From: Cyrtodaria siliqua
Taxonomy: Eukaryota > Mollusca > Bivalvia > Adapedonta > Hiatellidae
Length of the DNA stretch: 64,000 bases
Assembly: GCA_037043455.1 (NCBI GenBank)
Contig: JAWPHD010004460.1
Coordinates: 123,454 to 187,453 of the forward strand
Reading direction: 5' to 3'
Shown: piece by piece, positions 1-11,163 of the stretch
How positions within the stretch are numbered: the stretch's first letter is position 1
Layout of the letters: every line of letters starts with the position of its first letter
Made by a program: the position numbers and the translations under genes
Notes under the pieces: generated by a model
Databases searched by the model: none
Seen by the model: the letters and a program-made list of their open reading frames with translations, nothing else
Told to the model about the DNA's origin: nothing

Positions 1-904
1 AGATTTTTTAGCATGATGATACCGGTTCTTAATCTGAGACTATGATCTTCGTATGGTTCCCGCGTTTGTAATACAATCGTAAATACACATACTGGGAAGT
101 GGGTACCATCATAGTTAAAAATAGAGGCACTTCCAATAATTACTTCCATCAAAGAACATCAGTAAATTGGCAAAGTCTATTGAAATTATCAATGCAATTG
201 CACAAGAAAATATATTATGCATTGAGCGATGTTTTGTGCAGGACAATACCACACAATTCGTCTCATTGGGACATTAGTTTACAGAGCCGGCTTAAAGAAC
301 GAAGATCCGAGGCCGTCAAGCTATTCATGTTTACATGCTGTCGGATTATAATCATGGGTATCCGGTAAAGAGGCTCCGATTAAAACGGTTTTATCGAGGG
401 TTGGAATTTCCCTATCTGAATACCCATGATTGATTCTTTTTCTTGCTTATCATTTACGTTCTGTGCATTGATGTCGCCAACATTTTGTGTTTATTTACAC
501 AATGATGCGATTGGCATTTTTAACGTCATTGTTGATGCGCTCGACTTTTATCTTCCCTGATGTGCAAGATCAGACTTTCCAGCACCCATGTAAAATGCGG
601 ATAACCTCATCCGGTATGCAATTAAAACTTGTTCTAAATAGACACTTCCAAGGTATTCAGTGTTTCTAATATTTTTGTTACAATGTTAATCAAACCACAT
701 TACTCTGTATCACTGTCTTGATGGGTGCAGTCAATGGTTGCTTACATATTACTGCTGTGTAGATATATTTAATGGTGTATTTAATATTTATTGGTTTTGT
801 GTAATTTTAATGATGCTTATGAAAGCATATAATTAAATGATCATTACTAGAGAAACCTTTATGTGGAAGCTTATATCATCTCTTATGGTTATGTCAATTC
901 TTTC

Positions 905-1136
905 TCATGATCACACGCACCTCTGTCTACTGGATGTGATGCAACCTGGCACATTCATTCCTGTTAGGCGCCATATAACCTTTCATGTGTTGGTGCGCCT
1001 TAAAACCCAATTCAATTCTCATGATCACTCAACTCCGTCTACTGGATGTGATGCAACCTGGCACGTTCATTCCTGTTAGGCGCCATATTACCTTTCATGT
1101 GTTGTTGCACCTTAAAACCCAATCCAATTCAATGGG
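905..1136 (+). repeat. Tandem pair of the 3' end of the 350-bp dispersed repeat
   Basis: Two 115-bp copies share TGGATGTGATGCAACCTGGC, the GGCGCCATAT block and the tail CGCCTTAAAACCCAATTC. The same 3' block recurs near 1560, 7170-7210 (minus), 8770, 9600 and 9730 (minus). Confidence 0.8.
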
Positions 1137-1349
1137 ATGCAATATTCCTGAAAAAGTGTAGTACTTTGATTTAGACAGAACATCACAGTTCTGAAAATAG
1201 CAGTTCCATATTATCCATTTCAAAACAACCTTTGGTCATATGTTTGTTGATCATCTGGTCGAGGCATGTCTGATGGGATACTTCATCCTTCGTCTCATCT
1301 CTGAGGATGCTGTCCCCACATAACCTAAGATGGGTTCGCAGGACATTTT

Positions 1350-1616
1350 TTCACCAATGTAAGCAGAGGGGTAGGACCCTCTCTCATTCATATTCATTTT
1401 GTCATTTTTTATCATGCTCATTCAAGGTCTTTATCATGTGCCTCCATCGTAAATGGAGCATCTACTATAGAATTTGCAGCAACTCTACAGGTAAGAAGGT
1501 TCTAGGCCGATTCTCCATATTTTATCATGTAAATGGAGGATGAGCCTGGCATTCCTGTTAGGCGCCATATAACCTTTAATGTGTTGGTGCGCCTTAAAAT
1601 CCAATTCAGTTCAATT
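1350..1616 (+). repeat. 350-bp dispersed repeat, partial copy
   Basis: It contains the family landmarks in order: the T-rich start near CATGCTCATTCAAGGTCTT, GCAACTCTACAG, TCTCCATATTTTATC, TGGAGGATGAGCCTGGC and the CGCCTTAAAA tail ending in an AATTC-rich run. Confidence 0.75.
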
Positions 1617-1844
1617 CTGTCTATTTTATACCTGTAATGCAGTTTTGATATTTCTGACTACATCTTTCATTTAATGGTGATGCAACGCAATTTCTGACTG
1701 ATATTGTCGCATTTTCTTTTTACATTTTAATACATTTCATTGTTTACAACCATTTAAATAAAGCATCGAAATTGAACTAAATAATGTCACGTTTTTGACA
1801 GTGAAATTTCACTTTGACTGCTTTTATTTGATTTAAGTTTTGAA

Positions 1845-1998
1845 TGTCAGCCAATCAGATTGCTTACCAAGTACTGTCAGCCAATCAGATTGCTTACCAA
1901 GTAATGTCAGCCAATCAGATTGCTTTAATACCAAGTACTGTCAGCCAATCAGATTGCTTACCAAGTAATGTCAGCCAATCAGATTGCTTACCAAGTAC
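1845..1998 (+). repeat. Tandem repeat, five copies of a 30-bp unit
   Basis: Unit TGTCAGCCAATCAGATTGCT plus TACCAAGTAA starts at 1845, 1875, 1905, 1939 and 1969; the third copy has a few extra bases. Each unit carries a CCAAT pentamer. Confidence 0.95.
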
Positions 1999-1999
1999 A

Positions 2000-3240
2000 T
2001 TGGAGATTATAATTCATTATAACTCCTTATATTTACCACTATTTTGTAATTGTCGTTAAGATCATGAGGATGATTAACTATTTGGAACAACAGGATATTC
2101 GTCGTACAAAACTTGGTCAGGCTACTGCATGACATCCACTTGTTAAATATCAGAAATTTCATTTTACATTTTCTAAACTGAATGAGGGTCCGAATTCGTA
2201 GGAAAATTTAAAATTGTTTGAAATGTCAGAAGTAGTATTACAAATCAAACTGTCTCGATTTAAAGAAACCTGCCAAATAACGGCAAAAATTACACTACAA
2301 AACCGCTTATCAAAACTCTGTCCAGGTCTTCAGGTCATATAATAATGCATATGTACTGATTAAAAGTATAGGTTCATAGGTTCTAAAAATACCCTTGATG
2401 GAATGTGTGTAAAAAATGAATTACGAGTTGGCAACTCAATTCAATGCTCCACTTTTGGGGTTTGTTTTGCATGGATATTGTGTCTATGGAGTTTGCATTC
2501 TCAAAATATGTGTTTTATATATATACCTCATCGTCAGTAAGATTAGAAATGGTGTTCATATGTTGTAAAACTTGACTGTTGTTTACGGCATAGCTTCTTC
2601 AACGTTCCCACCAGCATATATGCCGCGAACGATCAACAGTATATTTACTTCAATATTCGCTTATGAATATCTTCGTCAATTTCTTTCTCCCCTTTTTCCA
2701 AAAGTAGTGCTGAAGTTTGTTATATCTTTTTTCTGTCGCACTTTGTTACTTTCTTACTGTCTGTCTTGGTTTGTATGTTTACCAGTGTAAACATTGTAAA
2801 TAAGTTACTTTACTAGTTGTACATAGTATAGCCTTTTTCATTAACAAATCTTGTAATATTTTTTATTAATATTAATATTTTATACAATCCTTGTGAGTTT
2901 GTTATTGTTTCTTGTACCTTTTTACAAGTCAGAAAACCACAATCTCTAGTGGGTAGCATTCTTGCCCAGTAAAAGTAAATTTGCAAGTTTGAAACCCAAA
3001 ACTCAGAGCACTTTATCGCATGGGTTAGTCTGTAGGTAGTGGGCTGGTGTGGCCCAGTGGATACAAGGTTCATACAGCCTTAAAAAGGCCTTACATTTCA
3101 GAAGAAGCCTTTAAAAGTCCTTAAATCCAACCAGCCTTAAATTCTGACAAAATATTAAAGGTCCTTGAATTTCACGTGTGAGCGTGATTTGAGACAAAAA
3201 TGCGTTATCTTACGCCCAACTGCAGGTATGCCATTGAAAT
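2000..3240. other. AT-rich unannotated DNA
   Basis: No exon, repeat or RNA gene could be supported here. The short ORFs present have neither splice context nor recognisable domains. Confidence 0.5.
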
Positions 3241-3515
3241 TCGTTGAGTTCTTAGGAAAAAACAATTCCCCATAGCCTTGTACCTCAAATGACCAGCATT
3301 CCTGTATGTTGGAGTATCCTCTGAACATGTTAAAGAACCTTACTTAGGAATCTTATTTGCTAGTAGGAAAAGGGTAAGTTACTCTTGGATTCCTATGTAT
3401 CCCTCCCCACTCTCTGGGGCAACTCAAAATACCTTCCCTCCCCACTCTGGGGCAACTCAAAATACCTATATTGTGTTGAGCTGTTAAGCCATGTTCAGTA
3501 TGTAGATAGGGGAAA
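3240..3515 (+). repeat. SINE fragment (CTCTCTGGGGC-tail family)
   Basis: It matches the 3' half of the better copy at 16600-16890: AACATGTTAAAGAACC, GGATTCCTATGTATCC, CTCTCTGGGGCAACTC and GTGTTGAGCTGTTAA. The block CTCCCCACTCTGGGGCAACT is duplicated internally. Confidence 0.6.
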
Positions 3516-3689
3516 AAAATTAACTCCTATGTACTGGATGGAGGCAATCCAAAACTAGTGGAATCTTATTTGATAGAAATAGTAGGACGACCACAGAGCC
3601 TAGGAGTGGGTACATGTCGAGGCGTTTTATTCTCAGCTTATAAGCGACTAAGGCATTTCCAATACAATTCTATTGCATTGTTTGTCTTT

Positions 3690-3960
3690 GTTCAACAAAC
3701 CGACTAACCCGTGGCATTGAAACCATGTGGCATTTTAGCTGACTGACCGGTGGCATTTACGCTGATGTCTGATGACGTAACCGACTGACCAGTGGCATTT
3801 AAATTAAATGTGACTAATGGTTATTAAGACTGACCGGTACATGTATAGTTGGACCAGTGGAAATTAGAGCGTCAGACTCGTGGCTGTTTAACCACCTAAC
3901 CAGTGGCAAGATGCAGACTGACCAGTGGAATTTCAGCTGACTGCCAGGTGACATTTAATA
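3690..3960 (+). repeat. Diverged short tandem repeat around GACTGACCAGTGGCATTT
   Basis: Eight or so degenerate copies, spaced about 20-45 bp. A related piece occurs near 9020. Confidence 0.6.
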
Positions 3961-4287
3961 CAAGAGTCCCAAGAGCCTAAAGCGCTCACCTGCAGTAGTA
4001 TACATTGAATACCAATGGGGTACAAATTAAAATGTGTTTAGAGGATTGTCAGCTAATGGCTGCTGAGAGGACGTCAAGTTTTCCCTATAAACGCATGCAA
4101 CACGTGACCTCTAGGGCGGGGTCAATAAATGACCCTAGGGTCATCATTAATTTTGATCTATCTAGGTGGAGATCCATGATCTCTAGCTACTTGCAAAATA
4201 TCAGAGCCCTAGACCTTTTAGTTTCAAGGTGTTTTCAAATATATAAACTATGTGAAACATGTGACCCCATGAATAAGTGCTTTCCTT

Positions 4288-4468
4288 TCTTCCTGCTGTC
4301 TTGCGGAATGTCGGTGGTTCTACCCAGGTGCCTGCCCGTGCACAAAAATTGCCCGGAGGGGCACCTGGGGTCTTCCTCCACCAATGAAAGCTGGAAAGTC
4401 GCCATATGGCCTTAGCTTTTGGTTCGACTATAAAATCCATTTCAGTCAATCTTTCTGCTTAACAGAAC
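4288..4468 (+). repeat. V-core SINE, 5'-truncated
   Basis: It has the V-type core CGGTGGTTCTACCCAGGTGC, then GCCCGGAGGGGCACCTGGGG and CTTCCTCCACC, then the tail GACTATAAAATCCATTTCAG. The tRNA-like head is missing. It resembles the molluscan V-SINE group (RUDI-like); the name is by resemblance only. Confidence 0.85.
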
Positions 4469-4618
4469 TGGGTCCTGAACAGTACATAATTAGTCCTACT
4501 GGACGGCTTATCTCTGACGGAGTAGTAATATTAAAACCTCAAATTGCTACCCTTGTATTCAATGATGTTAGATGAACATTTTGAGGTTTTAACATTTTTA
4601 AATTATTGAAAAAATATA

Positions 4619-5093
4619 CTGAAAGGAAAAAAACGCAGGGTGCGTATTTCCGCTATATATTGTATGTTTAATATGCTACTGCTAATCGAATGGTACAGGG
4701 CGACATTAGGCCTGTCCTTTTAGAAAGAAGGTTTAAACAGCACTGAACACACCAATGGTTACCCCTTTAAAGTTTCATTATCGTCAGAATGCGCATTTGG
4801 CTCAAGCAGGTGAGCAAACTTAGGCTTTAAATGTTGCAATCACTTAACATTAAATACAGTACTGAACTGGCTCAATTTTTCAAAGAGGAACTTCAGCATT
4901 TATGAATTTCTTGTTACAACGTGTACTGTGATTAAAACGTCTACAACATCACAGTTGTGTCCTTTCTCTAACTAACTGCACCTTTTTTTTACAAAACATC
5001 TATCGGATGTCCTTGGAATATATATGGAATTAAGCGTGCAGTATATGCAATATATAGCGGAAATACACACCCTGCGTTTCTTTTTCCTTTCAG
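4619..5093. mobile_element. MITE with about 50-bp TIRs, flanked by TATA
   Basis: The left end CTGAAAGGAAAAAAACGCAG and right end CGTTTCTTTTTCCTTTCAG are inverted copies extending through GGAAATAC and TATATAGCGG. Both outer flanks read TATA, which fits a TA target as in Tc1/mariner. There is no internal ORF of note; the superfamily is inferred from the TA flanks. Confidence 0.8.
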
Positions 5094-5589
5094 TATACAT
5101 ATAATTTTTTTATGAGGTAAATTCCGGGTGAAACGATAAAATACTATTATTCAATGCATTTATGCAAGATAACAACTTTTGGTAAATAGGTCACTTAGTC
5201 CAATTTCGCATTCAACACTCACTACATGAGCCCGGTGTCATCATGTGAACAAACTTGGTAGAGGACCATAACCTTACAATGCATGCATAGTATCAGGTTT
5301 TGTAGTTAAGGAGAATATTGGAAAAAAATCCCTATATAAACCCATGTAAAATCGGACTCCTGTAATGTGGCCATTTATGGCTTGTTGTTACGGAGATTTT
5401 TAATTTTTTTCCAGTATAACCCTGTGTAAAACCTGACCCAAGGTCCTCATTTGAACAAACTTGGTAGAGGGCCATAAGCTATGTTTTGTGCAAAATATCA
5501 GAGTTTTAGACCATGTAGTTGGTTTGATAATGTTTTTGACAAGTTTTATTATTTTGATAAAACTCTATGGCAACAGTAGGGTGTGAGTG

Positions 5590-5880
5590 ATACTGTTTCG
5601 AAGTAATTGTCCACAATGTCCACAATGTGTATTTCCATATGACCTACTGACCCAAAAAACAATAGTTCCTCCACTCCTCCAGGGTAATGTACCTATGAAG
5701 TTTTACGAGTGTGGGTGTTACGCTTTCAAAGTTAACATGTAGAATGCGTATTGCCATACAAGGTCCTTTGACCTACTGTACCAAAAAACAATAGGTTTCC
5801 TCCTCTCATCGAGGGCGATATACCTATGATGTGTGGGTTTTCGGTTTCAAAAGTTATTGTCCGGAATACTAGGGACGGCC
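5590..5880 (+). repeat. Two diverged units of a dispersed repeat with ACCTACTG...AAAAACAATAG
   Basis: Blocks at about 5636-5760 and 5765-5870 share TGACCTACTG, CCAAAAAACAATAG, CTCC and TACCTATGA, followed by GTTATTGTCCGGAA. This looks like the common non-coding repeats of bivalve genomes. Confidence 0.55.
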
Positions 5881-6144
5881 GGACAACCGGACAACCCCAT
5901 ACCATAATACATCATAGTATTCAAACGGGCGTATAAGATATAGGATTCATAGAGGTATGCCTTTTCATATGCTGAAGTGTATAAAGTTTCATTGTTGTAG
6001 ACCTAGTACTTGGGAAGTTATTAGCCATAATCACCTGTCAGCTAAAGGTTAACAGACAGACGCACAATGCCATGATGTGATACGGCCCGTCTAAAGATTG
6101 GCATATAAAAATACTAAACTCACGTTAATACTTAAGTATCTTCA

Positions 6145-6850
6145 TTTTTAGCTCTACTGGCCAAACAGAGCTGTTGTCCGTCGGTTAACTTGCCTTGTGA
6201 ACAAGCTATGGCCTTCATTATTAATCGGATCTTTACAAAACTTTGCCAGTGTCTTTATATCAATGAAAGCTCGGACAAGTTTGAAAACCAGCCTGATCGG
6301 ATTAATTTCACCGGAGTTGTAGCCCTTGTTTTGCTGAAAAATGCCATATTACGCCTTGTGAACACTAGCACCTTCATTTATTATCAATGAAACTCTGACA
6401 AGTTCAAAAACCGGTCAAATCGAATGAGTAACAGCAGAGTTATGGCCCTTGATCTGCTAAAAAATGCCATATTCTGCCTTGTGAACACTAGCACCTTCAT
6501 TTATTATTTGATCTTTACCAAACTTGCACATGTTGTTAATATCAATGAAAGCTTGGACCATTTCCAAAACCGGCCAAATGGGATTAGTAACAGCAGAGTT
6601 ATGGCCCTTGTTTTTCTGAAAAAGCTATATTCTGCCTTGTGAACACTACCACCTTCATTTATAACTGGATCTTTACCAAACTTACAAAGCTTGTTAATAT
6701 CAATGTAAGCTCAGAAAAGTTCGAAAAACAGCCAAATCATATTTGTAACACCAGAGTTACGGCCCTTGATTTAGTTAAAAATGCTGTATTTTGCCTCATT
6801 AAGACAATAGGGCTTTCATTTGGCCAGACTTTAATGAAACTGCAGGGATG
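6145..6850 (+). repeat. Tandem array of a 160-170-bp unit
   Basis: Four units share GTTATGGCCCTTG, GCCATATTCTGCCTTGTGAA, CACTAGCACCTTCATTTATT, GGATCTTTACCAAACTTG and AATATCAATGAAAGCT. Diverged relatives run on to about 8000 and recur at 14145-14290 (minus) and 15930-16165. The apparent ORFs are by-products of the repeat. Confidence 0.85.
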
Positions 6851-7149
6851 ATCAGTACCAAATCTAGTCCTGTATATCGTTCCAGTTGATGAAGCAGAAT
6901 GATTTTTGACAGAGTTGTGGCCCTTTAAAGGTTTTACTACACAAACATTATCTGGACTATTTCTCTTGAACCCTTGGCTGGATTTTAACGCAACTTGGCA
7001 GGGATGATCAGTATTAAGCCTAGGCCTAGTTATGCATGTCATTGCCGTATTTCGGTTGAACGATTTTTGGCGGAGTTATGGCCCTTTACCGTTAAAAGTT
7101 TTAATACACAAATTTTGTCCGGACTATGTTCTACGGAACCCCTGGCCTG

Positions 7150-7575
7150 ATATTAGTGAATTGAATTGGGGTTTTAAGGCGCACCAACACATGAAAAGGT
7201 TATATGGTGCCTAAAAGGCATGAACATGCCAGGCTCATCTTCCATGTACATCTAGATAAAATATGGAAAATGGGCCTAGAACCTTCTCACCCTGAACTGC
7301 AGAGTTGCTGCAAATTCTATCGTAGAAACTCCATTACGCTGGAGCCACGTTATTGTTTTTCTGCCACTGCTCTTTTGATGCGAGCGAGATAGCACCTGAA
7401 ACAATGCAGGGATCATGATGAAGACCTTTAATGAACATGAACAAAAAATGACAAAATGAACATGAATTTGGGGGGATTCTACCCCTCTGCCTATCCCTCT
7501 AAAGGGATCTGCAGTGGCCCTATTCTTTGCCCCGTGACCAAACGGTCCCCGAGAACCACACGGGGCCTACATTGC
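7150..7575 (-). repeat. 350-bp dispersed repeat, near-complete copy
   Basis: Reverse orientation: TTGGGGTTTTAAGGCGCACC at the tail end, through GGAGCCACGTTATTG and GATCTGCAGTGGCCCTATTC, to CCACACGGGGCC. Confidence 0.8.
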
Positions 7576-8059
7576 AGGGATGATCAGTTGTGCATGTCAT
7601 CGCCATGTTCCGGTTGAATGATTTTTGCAGAGTTATAGCCCTTTAAAGGTTTTGATACACAAACTTTATCCAGACTAGTCTCTTCTGAACTCCTGGCCGA
7701 ATTTCAACTGTGTTCTGGTTGAATGAGTTATGGCCTTATATACACAAACTTTATCCAGACAATTTTTCCTGAACCCCTGACTGTATTTCAGTAAAACTTG
7801 GCAAGAAGGATCAGTACCAAGCCTAGTTGCACATGTTGTTGTCGTGTTCCTCATCAGACTCTATATTGCCAGTAGAGAGATACTGTTTACTGATCTTGTT
7901 TGTTTGATCTTTACCAACCAAACTTGTTCAAAACGATAAAAGCTCAGATAAGATTGAAAACCAGCCATATCAGCCCCTACTCCTCCTGTTAATAGTTATG
8001 TTAGTCAGTAGTGTTCCATCAACTAAGATGAAAAAGGGGCATAATTCTGTTAAAATGCG

Positions 8060-8460
8060 TAACAAGAGTTATGGCACTTGTCTGTACGAGTACCTCCTAT
8101 GAAAGTGAATATATGTGCAAAGTTTCATTGAATTCCTTAAAGCGGTTACTGAGATGCGAGCTTGATGTAAAAGGTTAACTGATGCAGAAGCAAGTAGAAT
8201 AATTCGCCTTTTCTTTGAAAAGTTGCCAAAAATTGCTATAATTTGCTTTGACAACACTCTATCTCTTGTTTGTTTGTGTGTTTGAATGGTGTTCAAACGG
8301 ATGATAATGATTTACAGGTAAGAAAAAATCTGAAAAATCAGTAAACTAATATGTATTAATGCATTATATGACCAGTAGAGGATTTTGCATTCATTTGCAT
8401 TGATTTTGTTTTAGATGATATTTACCAATACCGGATTACCGGTATATCATATGTAGTAAT
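8060..8460. other. No supported feature
   Basis: AT-rich sequence with weak similarity to the array upstream; nothing recognisable as an exon. Confidence 0.4.
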
Positions 8461-8461
8461 T

Positions 8462-8838
8462 CATAGTTCCCAAACCCTGTGTGGTTCCGCGGCAAAGAAT
8501 AGGGTCACTGCAGATTGGAGGGGTAGAACCCCCTAAATTCATGTTCATTAAAGGTCTTTACCATGACCCCTGTATTGTTTCAGGTGCCATCTGGCTCAAA
8601 TCACTAGAGCAGTGGCAGACAAACAATAGACGTGGCTCCAGCGTAAATGGAGTGTCTACAATAGATTTTGCAGTAACTCTGCAGTTCTGCAGGTGAGATG
8701 GTTCTAGGCCCATTCTCCATATTTTATCTCGATGTACATGGAGGATGAGTCACGTATGTTCTTTCCTGTAAGGCGCCATATAACCTTTCATGTGTTGGTG
8801 CGCCTTAAAACCCAATTCAATTCAATTCAATTCATAGC
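8462..8838 (+). repeat. 350-bp dispersed repeat, full-length reference copy
   Basis: The best copy runs from CCCTGTGTGGTTCCGCGGC through the GTGGCTCCAGCGTAAATGGA block to GGCGCCATATAACC and CGCCTTAAAACCCAATTC with an (AATTC)n tail. The simple-sequence tail and fixed orientation suggest retrotransposition. No clear box A or box B was found. Confidence 0.8.
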
Positions 8839-8839
8839 T

Positions 8840-9060
8840 CCCAAAATGGTGGCTCTCATATCCGTTTAAGAAACAGCATTCAAAGGGTCTTGCCTTCTTT
8901 GTTACTCATCCAATTTTGACAACTCTTCCACCTTTTGGAAATTTTCAGAACTCTCAATAATTATTTACTTAAATGTCTACATTCCCTTTACACCGAATGT
9001 CGGGTGGAACTTTTTACAGACTGACCAGTGACATTAACGCCCCGGGTGGTTTGCCTGGTA
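8840..9060 (+). repeat. Fragment related to the inverted-repeat element at 63.4-63.9 kb
   Basis: It shares CAAAATGGTGGCTC, ATCCGTT, CAATTTTGACAACTCT, AACTCTCAATAATTA and TGTCTACATTCCCTTTA with one arm of the element near the end of the window. Confidence 0.5.
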
Positions 9061-9099
9061 GGAATACAAAAACTGCAAATCCTGCTCGAGGCAGAGTGG

Positions 9100-9655
9100 T
9101 AGGAGACACCTTTCATGTTCATTTTGACCATTTTGACCATGCTCATTCAAGGTCTTCATGCTCATTCAAGGTCTTCATGGGCGTCCGTGGCCGAGTGGTT
9201 AACGTCTCTGACTAGAAATCACTTGCCCCTCACCGCTGTAGGTTCGATCCCTCAGGGGCCTAGGAATCTTTATGTGAGGAAGCTATCCAGCTGGCTTGCG
9301 GAACGTCGGTGGTTCTACCCAGGTGCCCGCCCGTGCACGAAAATTGCCCGGAGGGGCACCTGGGGTCTTCCTCCACTAGTGGAAGCTGGAAAGTCGCCCT
9401 ATGATCTTAGCTGTTGGTGCGACTATAAAATCAAATTCAATCAATCAAGGTCTTCATCATGACACCGCGTATGCAAACGTGGAAACTCTAGAATTTGCAG
9501 CAATTCTGCAGTTCTGCAAGTTGGAAGGTTCTGGGCCCTTTCTCCATATTTTATCTTGATGTAAATGGAGGTTGAGCCTGGCAGGTTCATTCCTGCTAGA
9601 TGCCATATAACCATTCATGTGTCGGTGCACCGTAAAACTCAGTTCAATTCAGATT
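9100..9655 (+). repeat. 350-bp dispersed repeat interrupted by a SINE
   Basis: The left part is 9100-9178 and the right part 9444-9655; the pieces join cleanly once the SINE and one target copy are removed. Confidence 0.8.
9179..9443 (+). mobile_element. Full-length V-core SINE with tRNA-like head and target duplication
   Basis: The head GTGGCCGAGTGGTTAACG (box A) and GGTTCGATCCC (box B) resembles a Leu/Ser-type tRNA. The body carries the V core from 9300 to 9375, and the tail GACTATAAAATCAAATTCAA. TCAAGGTCTTCAT flanks both sides (ending at 9178, and to 9457), as expected for target-primed reverse transcription. Confidence 0.92.
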
Positions 9656-9701
9656 TTAACATTTTAATATGAACCACTTGAGATGTGGTTCAGATCTTGG
9701 G

Positions 9702-10000
9702 GATAAATTGAATTGGGGTTTTAAGGCGCACCAACACATGAAAGGTTATATGGCGCCTAAGAGGAATGAACATGCCAGGCTCTTCCTCCATGTACATCGA
9801 GATAAAATATGGAGAATGGGCCTTGAACCTTCTCACCTGCACAATTGCAGAGTTGCTGCAAATTCTATTGTAGACACTCCATTTACGCTGGAGCCACGTT
9901 ATAGTTTTTCTGCCACTGCTCTAGTGATATGAGCGAGATGGCACCTGAAACAATGCAGGGGTCATGATGAAGACCTTTAATGAGCATGAACAATGGAGAT
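9702..10000 (-). repeat. 350-bp dispersed repeat, 5'-truncated copy
   Basis: From TTGGGGTTTTAAGGCGCACC to GAAGACCTTTAATGAGCATG in reverse orientation. Confidence 0.8.
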
Positions 10001-10780
10001 GAATTAATTTTGTGTAACACGTAAACAAATTGTTTTAAAAATAAAGACAATTTAATAGAATAATTTAATCCAGAGAGTAGACAACAAATTAAAAGTTTGT
10101 TATCACATACAATAAAAAGGTCAACATTTGTATAAAAACAAACATAATTTCCAACACGCATTTCACAACCGTTTGCAACATTTCAAATAACGCCGATGAA
10201 AACTCTTCCGAAACACGGCACATGAATTTAAGCCATATTTCTTCATTTATTCACGCGATAAATGGAATGCTGCAGGCAGTTTAGAAAACTGCATTTTGGA
10301 AATTATCGATAACTTATGAAAAGGAACGCTGGACATTCTGGTATTTCTAAAACACAATCAATATATCATATATCCCGTTTAAAGGCTCTGCTAATAAATG
10401 CTCCCCTTCCCCCATTTTTCAAGAGGGGTGCTATTATACGAGACCATAATTTTTTTTATATGCATACATGTACTATGAAGTCTAGTTTAGAGAAAACACA
10501 CTTGCCAGTAGCCTGACTTGAGGTCTGGTTTCGATTTGTATTTAATTATTTGCAAGCATACTTAAATTCAAAAATTCAGACTTAAAAGTCAAACTGATAG
10601 AAGCGGATTAATCCATTTATTCATTTTGATGCTTAGATTGCCGTGTGTCCTAATGAACAGTCATCCGCATAATTGTTAAAGTTCTTAAAAGAATACTTTT
10701 CAAGGCTTCAAATAGTTTCTTTCCAGCAGAATTGTGAAAGTCAACAACAATGGACTAGACAGCCTTATCTCTTAACTCGC
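10000..10780. other. Downstream flank of the SelW/MIEN1-like gene, no gene seen
   Basis: No coding exon supported. It includes the second candidate AATAAA (10616-10621, minus). Confidence 0.4.
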
Positions 10781-10784
10781 AGGC

Positions 10785-10830
10785 TGATCAGGGTTTACGT
10801 TGTCCGGCTGCTGATCAGTCGTTTTCCCTA
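10785..10830. repeat. Short dispersed repeat CTCGCAGGCTGATCAGGGTT
   Basis: The same block recurs at 19541-19570 and, diverged, at 12025-12050. It is partly palindromic around CTGATCAG, which makes it a poor SECIS candidate despite lying in the 3' region of the selenoprotein gene. Confidence 0.55.
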
Positions 10831-10969
10831 AAACACTCCTTTGTCACATAAATGGAATGGTCTTAATTCAAAGAAAGAACAGTCCATTATATATATGTAG
10901 CGGGTTATGGATTAATACGTTTGTGCTTGTCAATGTCTAGGAACACAGATTTAGTACTTTCGAGTCCAC

Positions 10970-10975
10970 TTTATT
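10970..10975 (-). terminator. Candidate polyadenylation signal AATAAA for the SelW/MIEN1-like gene
   Basis: AATAAA on the minus strand about 100 nt after the stop. A second AATAAA lies at 10616-10621. If the near one is used, any SECIS would have to fit in a very short 3' UTR; the far one leaves about 450 nt. Confidence 0.4.
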
Positions 10976-11076
10976 GGAAATGCTGTCATAGTTAATACTG
11001 AATTAATAAAGGGACACAATCCCATACAGTGACATAGCATTCCTGTTTCATGAGTTATCTTTCCTGAGCTGCCTGT

Positions 11077-11163
11077 CTAGAGAATGGTACAGCCTGGACT
11101 GACCGAATCCGTGATTTCTTGTGCCTTCTCCCCGGACATCACTCGCTGAATTTCCTTGATAAT
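11077..11163 (-). CDS. SelW/MIEN1-like exon 4 with CaaX box
   Basis: Acceptor TTGTTTCAG. It encodes IIKEIQRVMSGEKAQEITDS, then VSPGCTIL and TAG. The last helix and the terminal Cys-aliphatic-aliphatic-Leu match the MIEN1 tail; a final Leu usually directs geranylgeranylation. Confidence 0.87.
   Translation of the reverse strand: MIKEIQRVMSGEKAQEITDSVSPGCTIL

Noticed and set aside
1845..1998. CRISPR array
   Set aside because: The 30-bp units abut directly with no variable spacers, and the genome is eukaryotic.
4005..4415. 136-residue ORF
   Set aside because: Its second half is the translated core of a SINE and its first half has no domain; the same frame in other SINE copies gives similar words.
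9179..9260. tRNA gene (Leu/Ser-like A and B boxes)
   Set aside because: The box A/B head is followed by a V core and an AATTC tail and flanked by target duplications; the same head recurs at 12420-12500. It is a SINE head, not a tRNA gene.
10785..10870. SECIS element around the CTGATCAG palindromes
   Set aside because: The block is a dispersed repeat (again at 19541 and 12025), and the required ATGA-AA-GA arrangement is not met.
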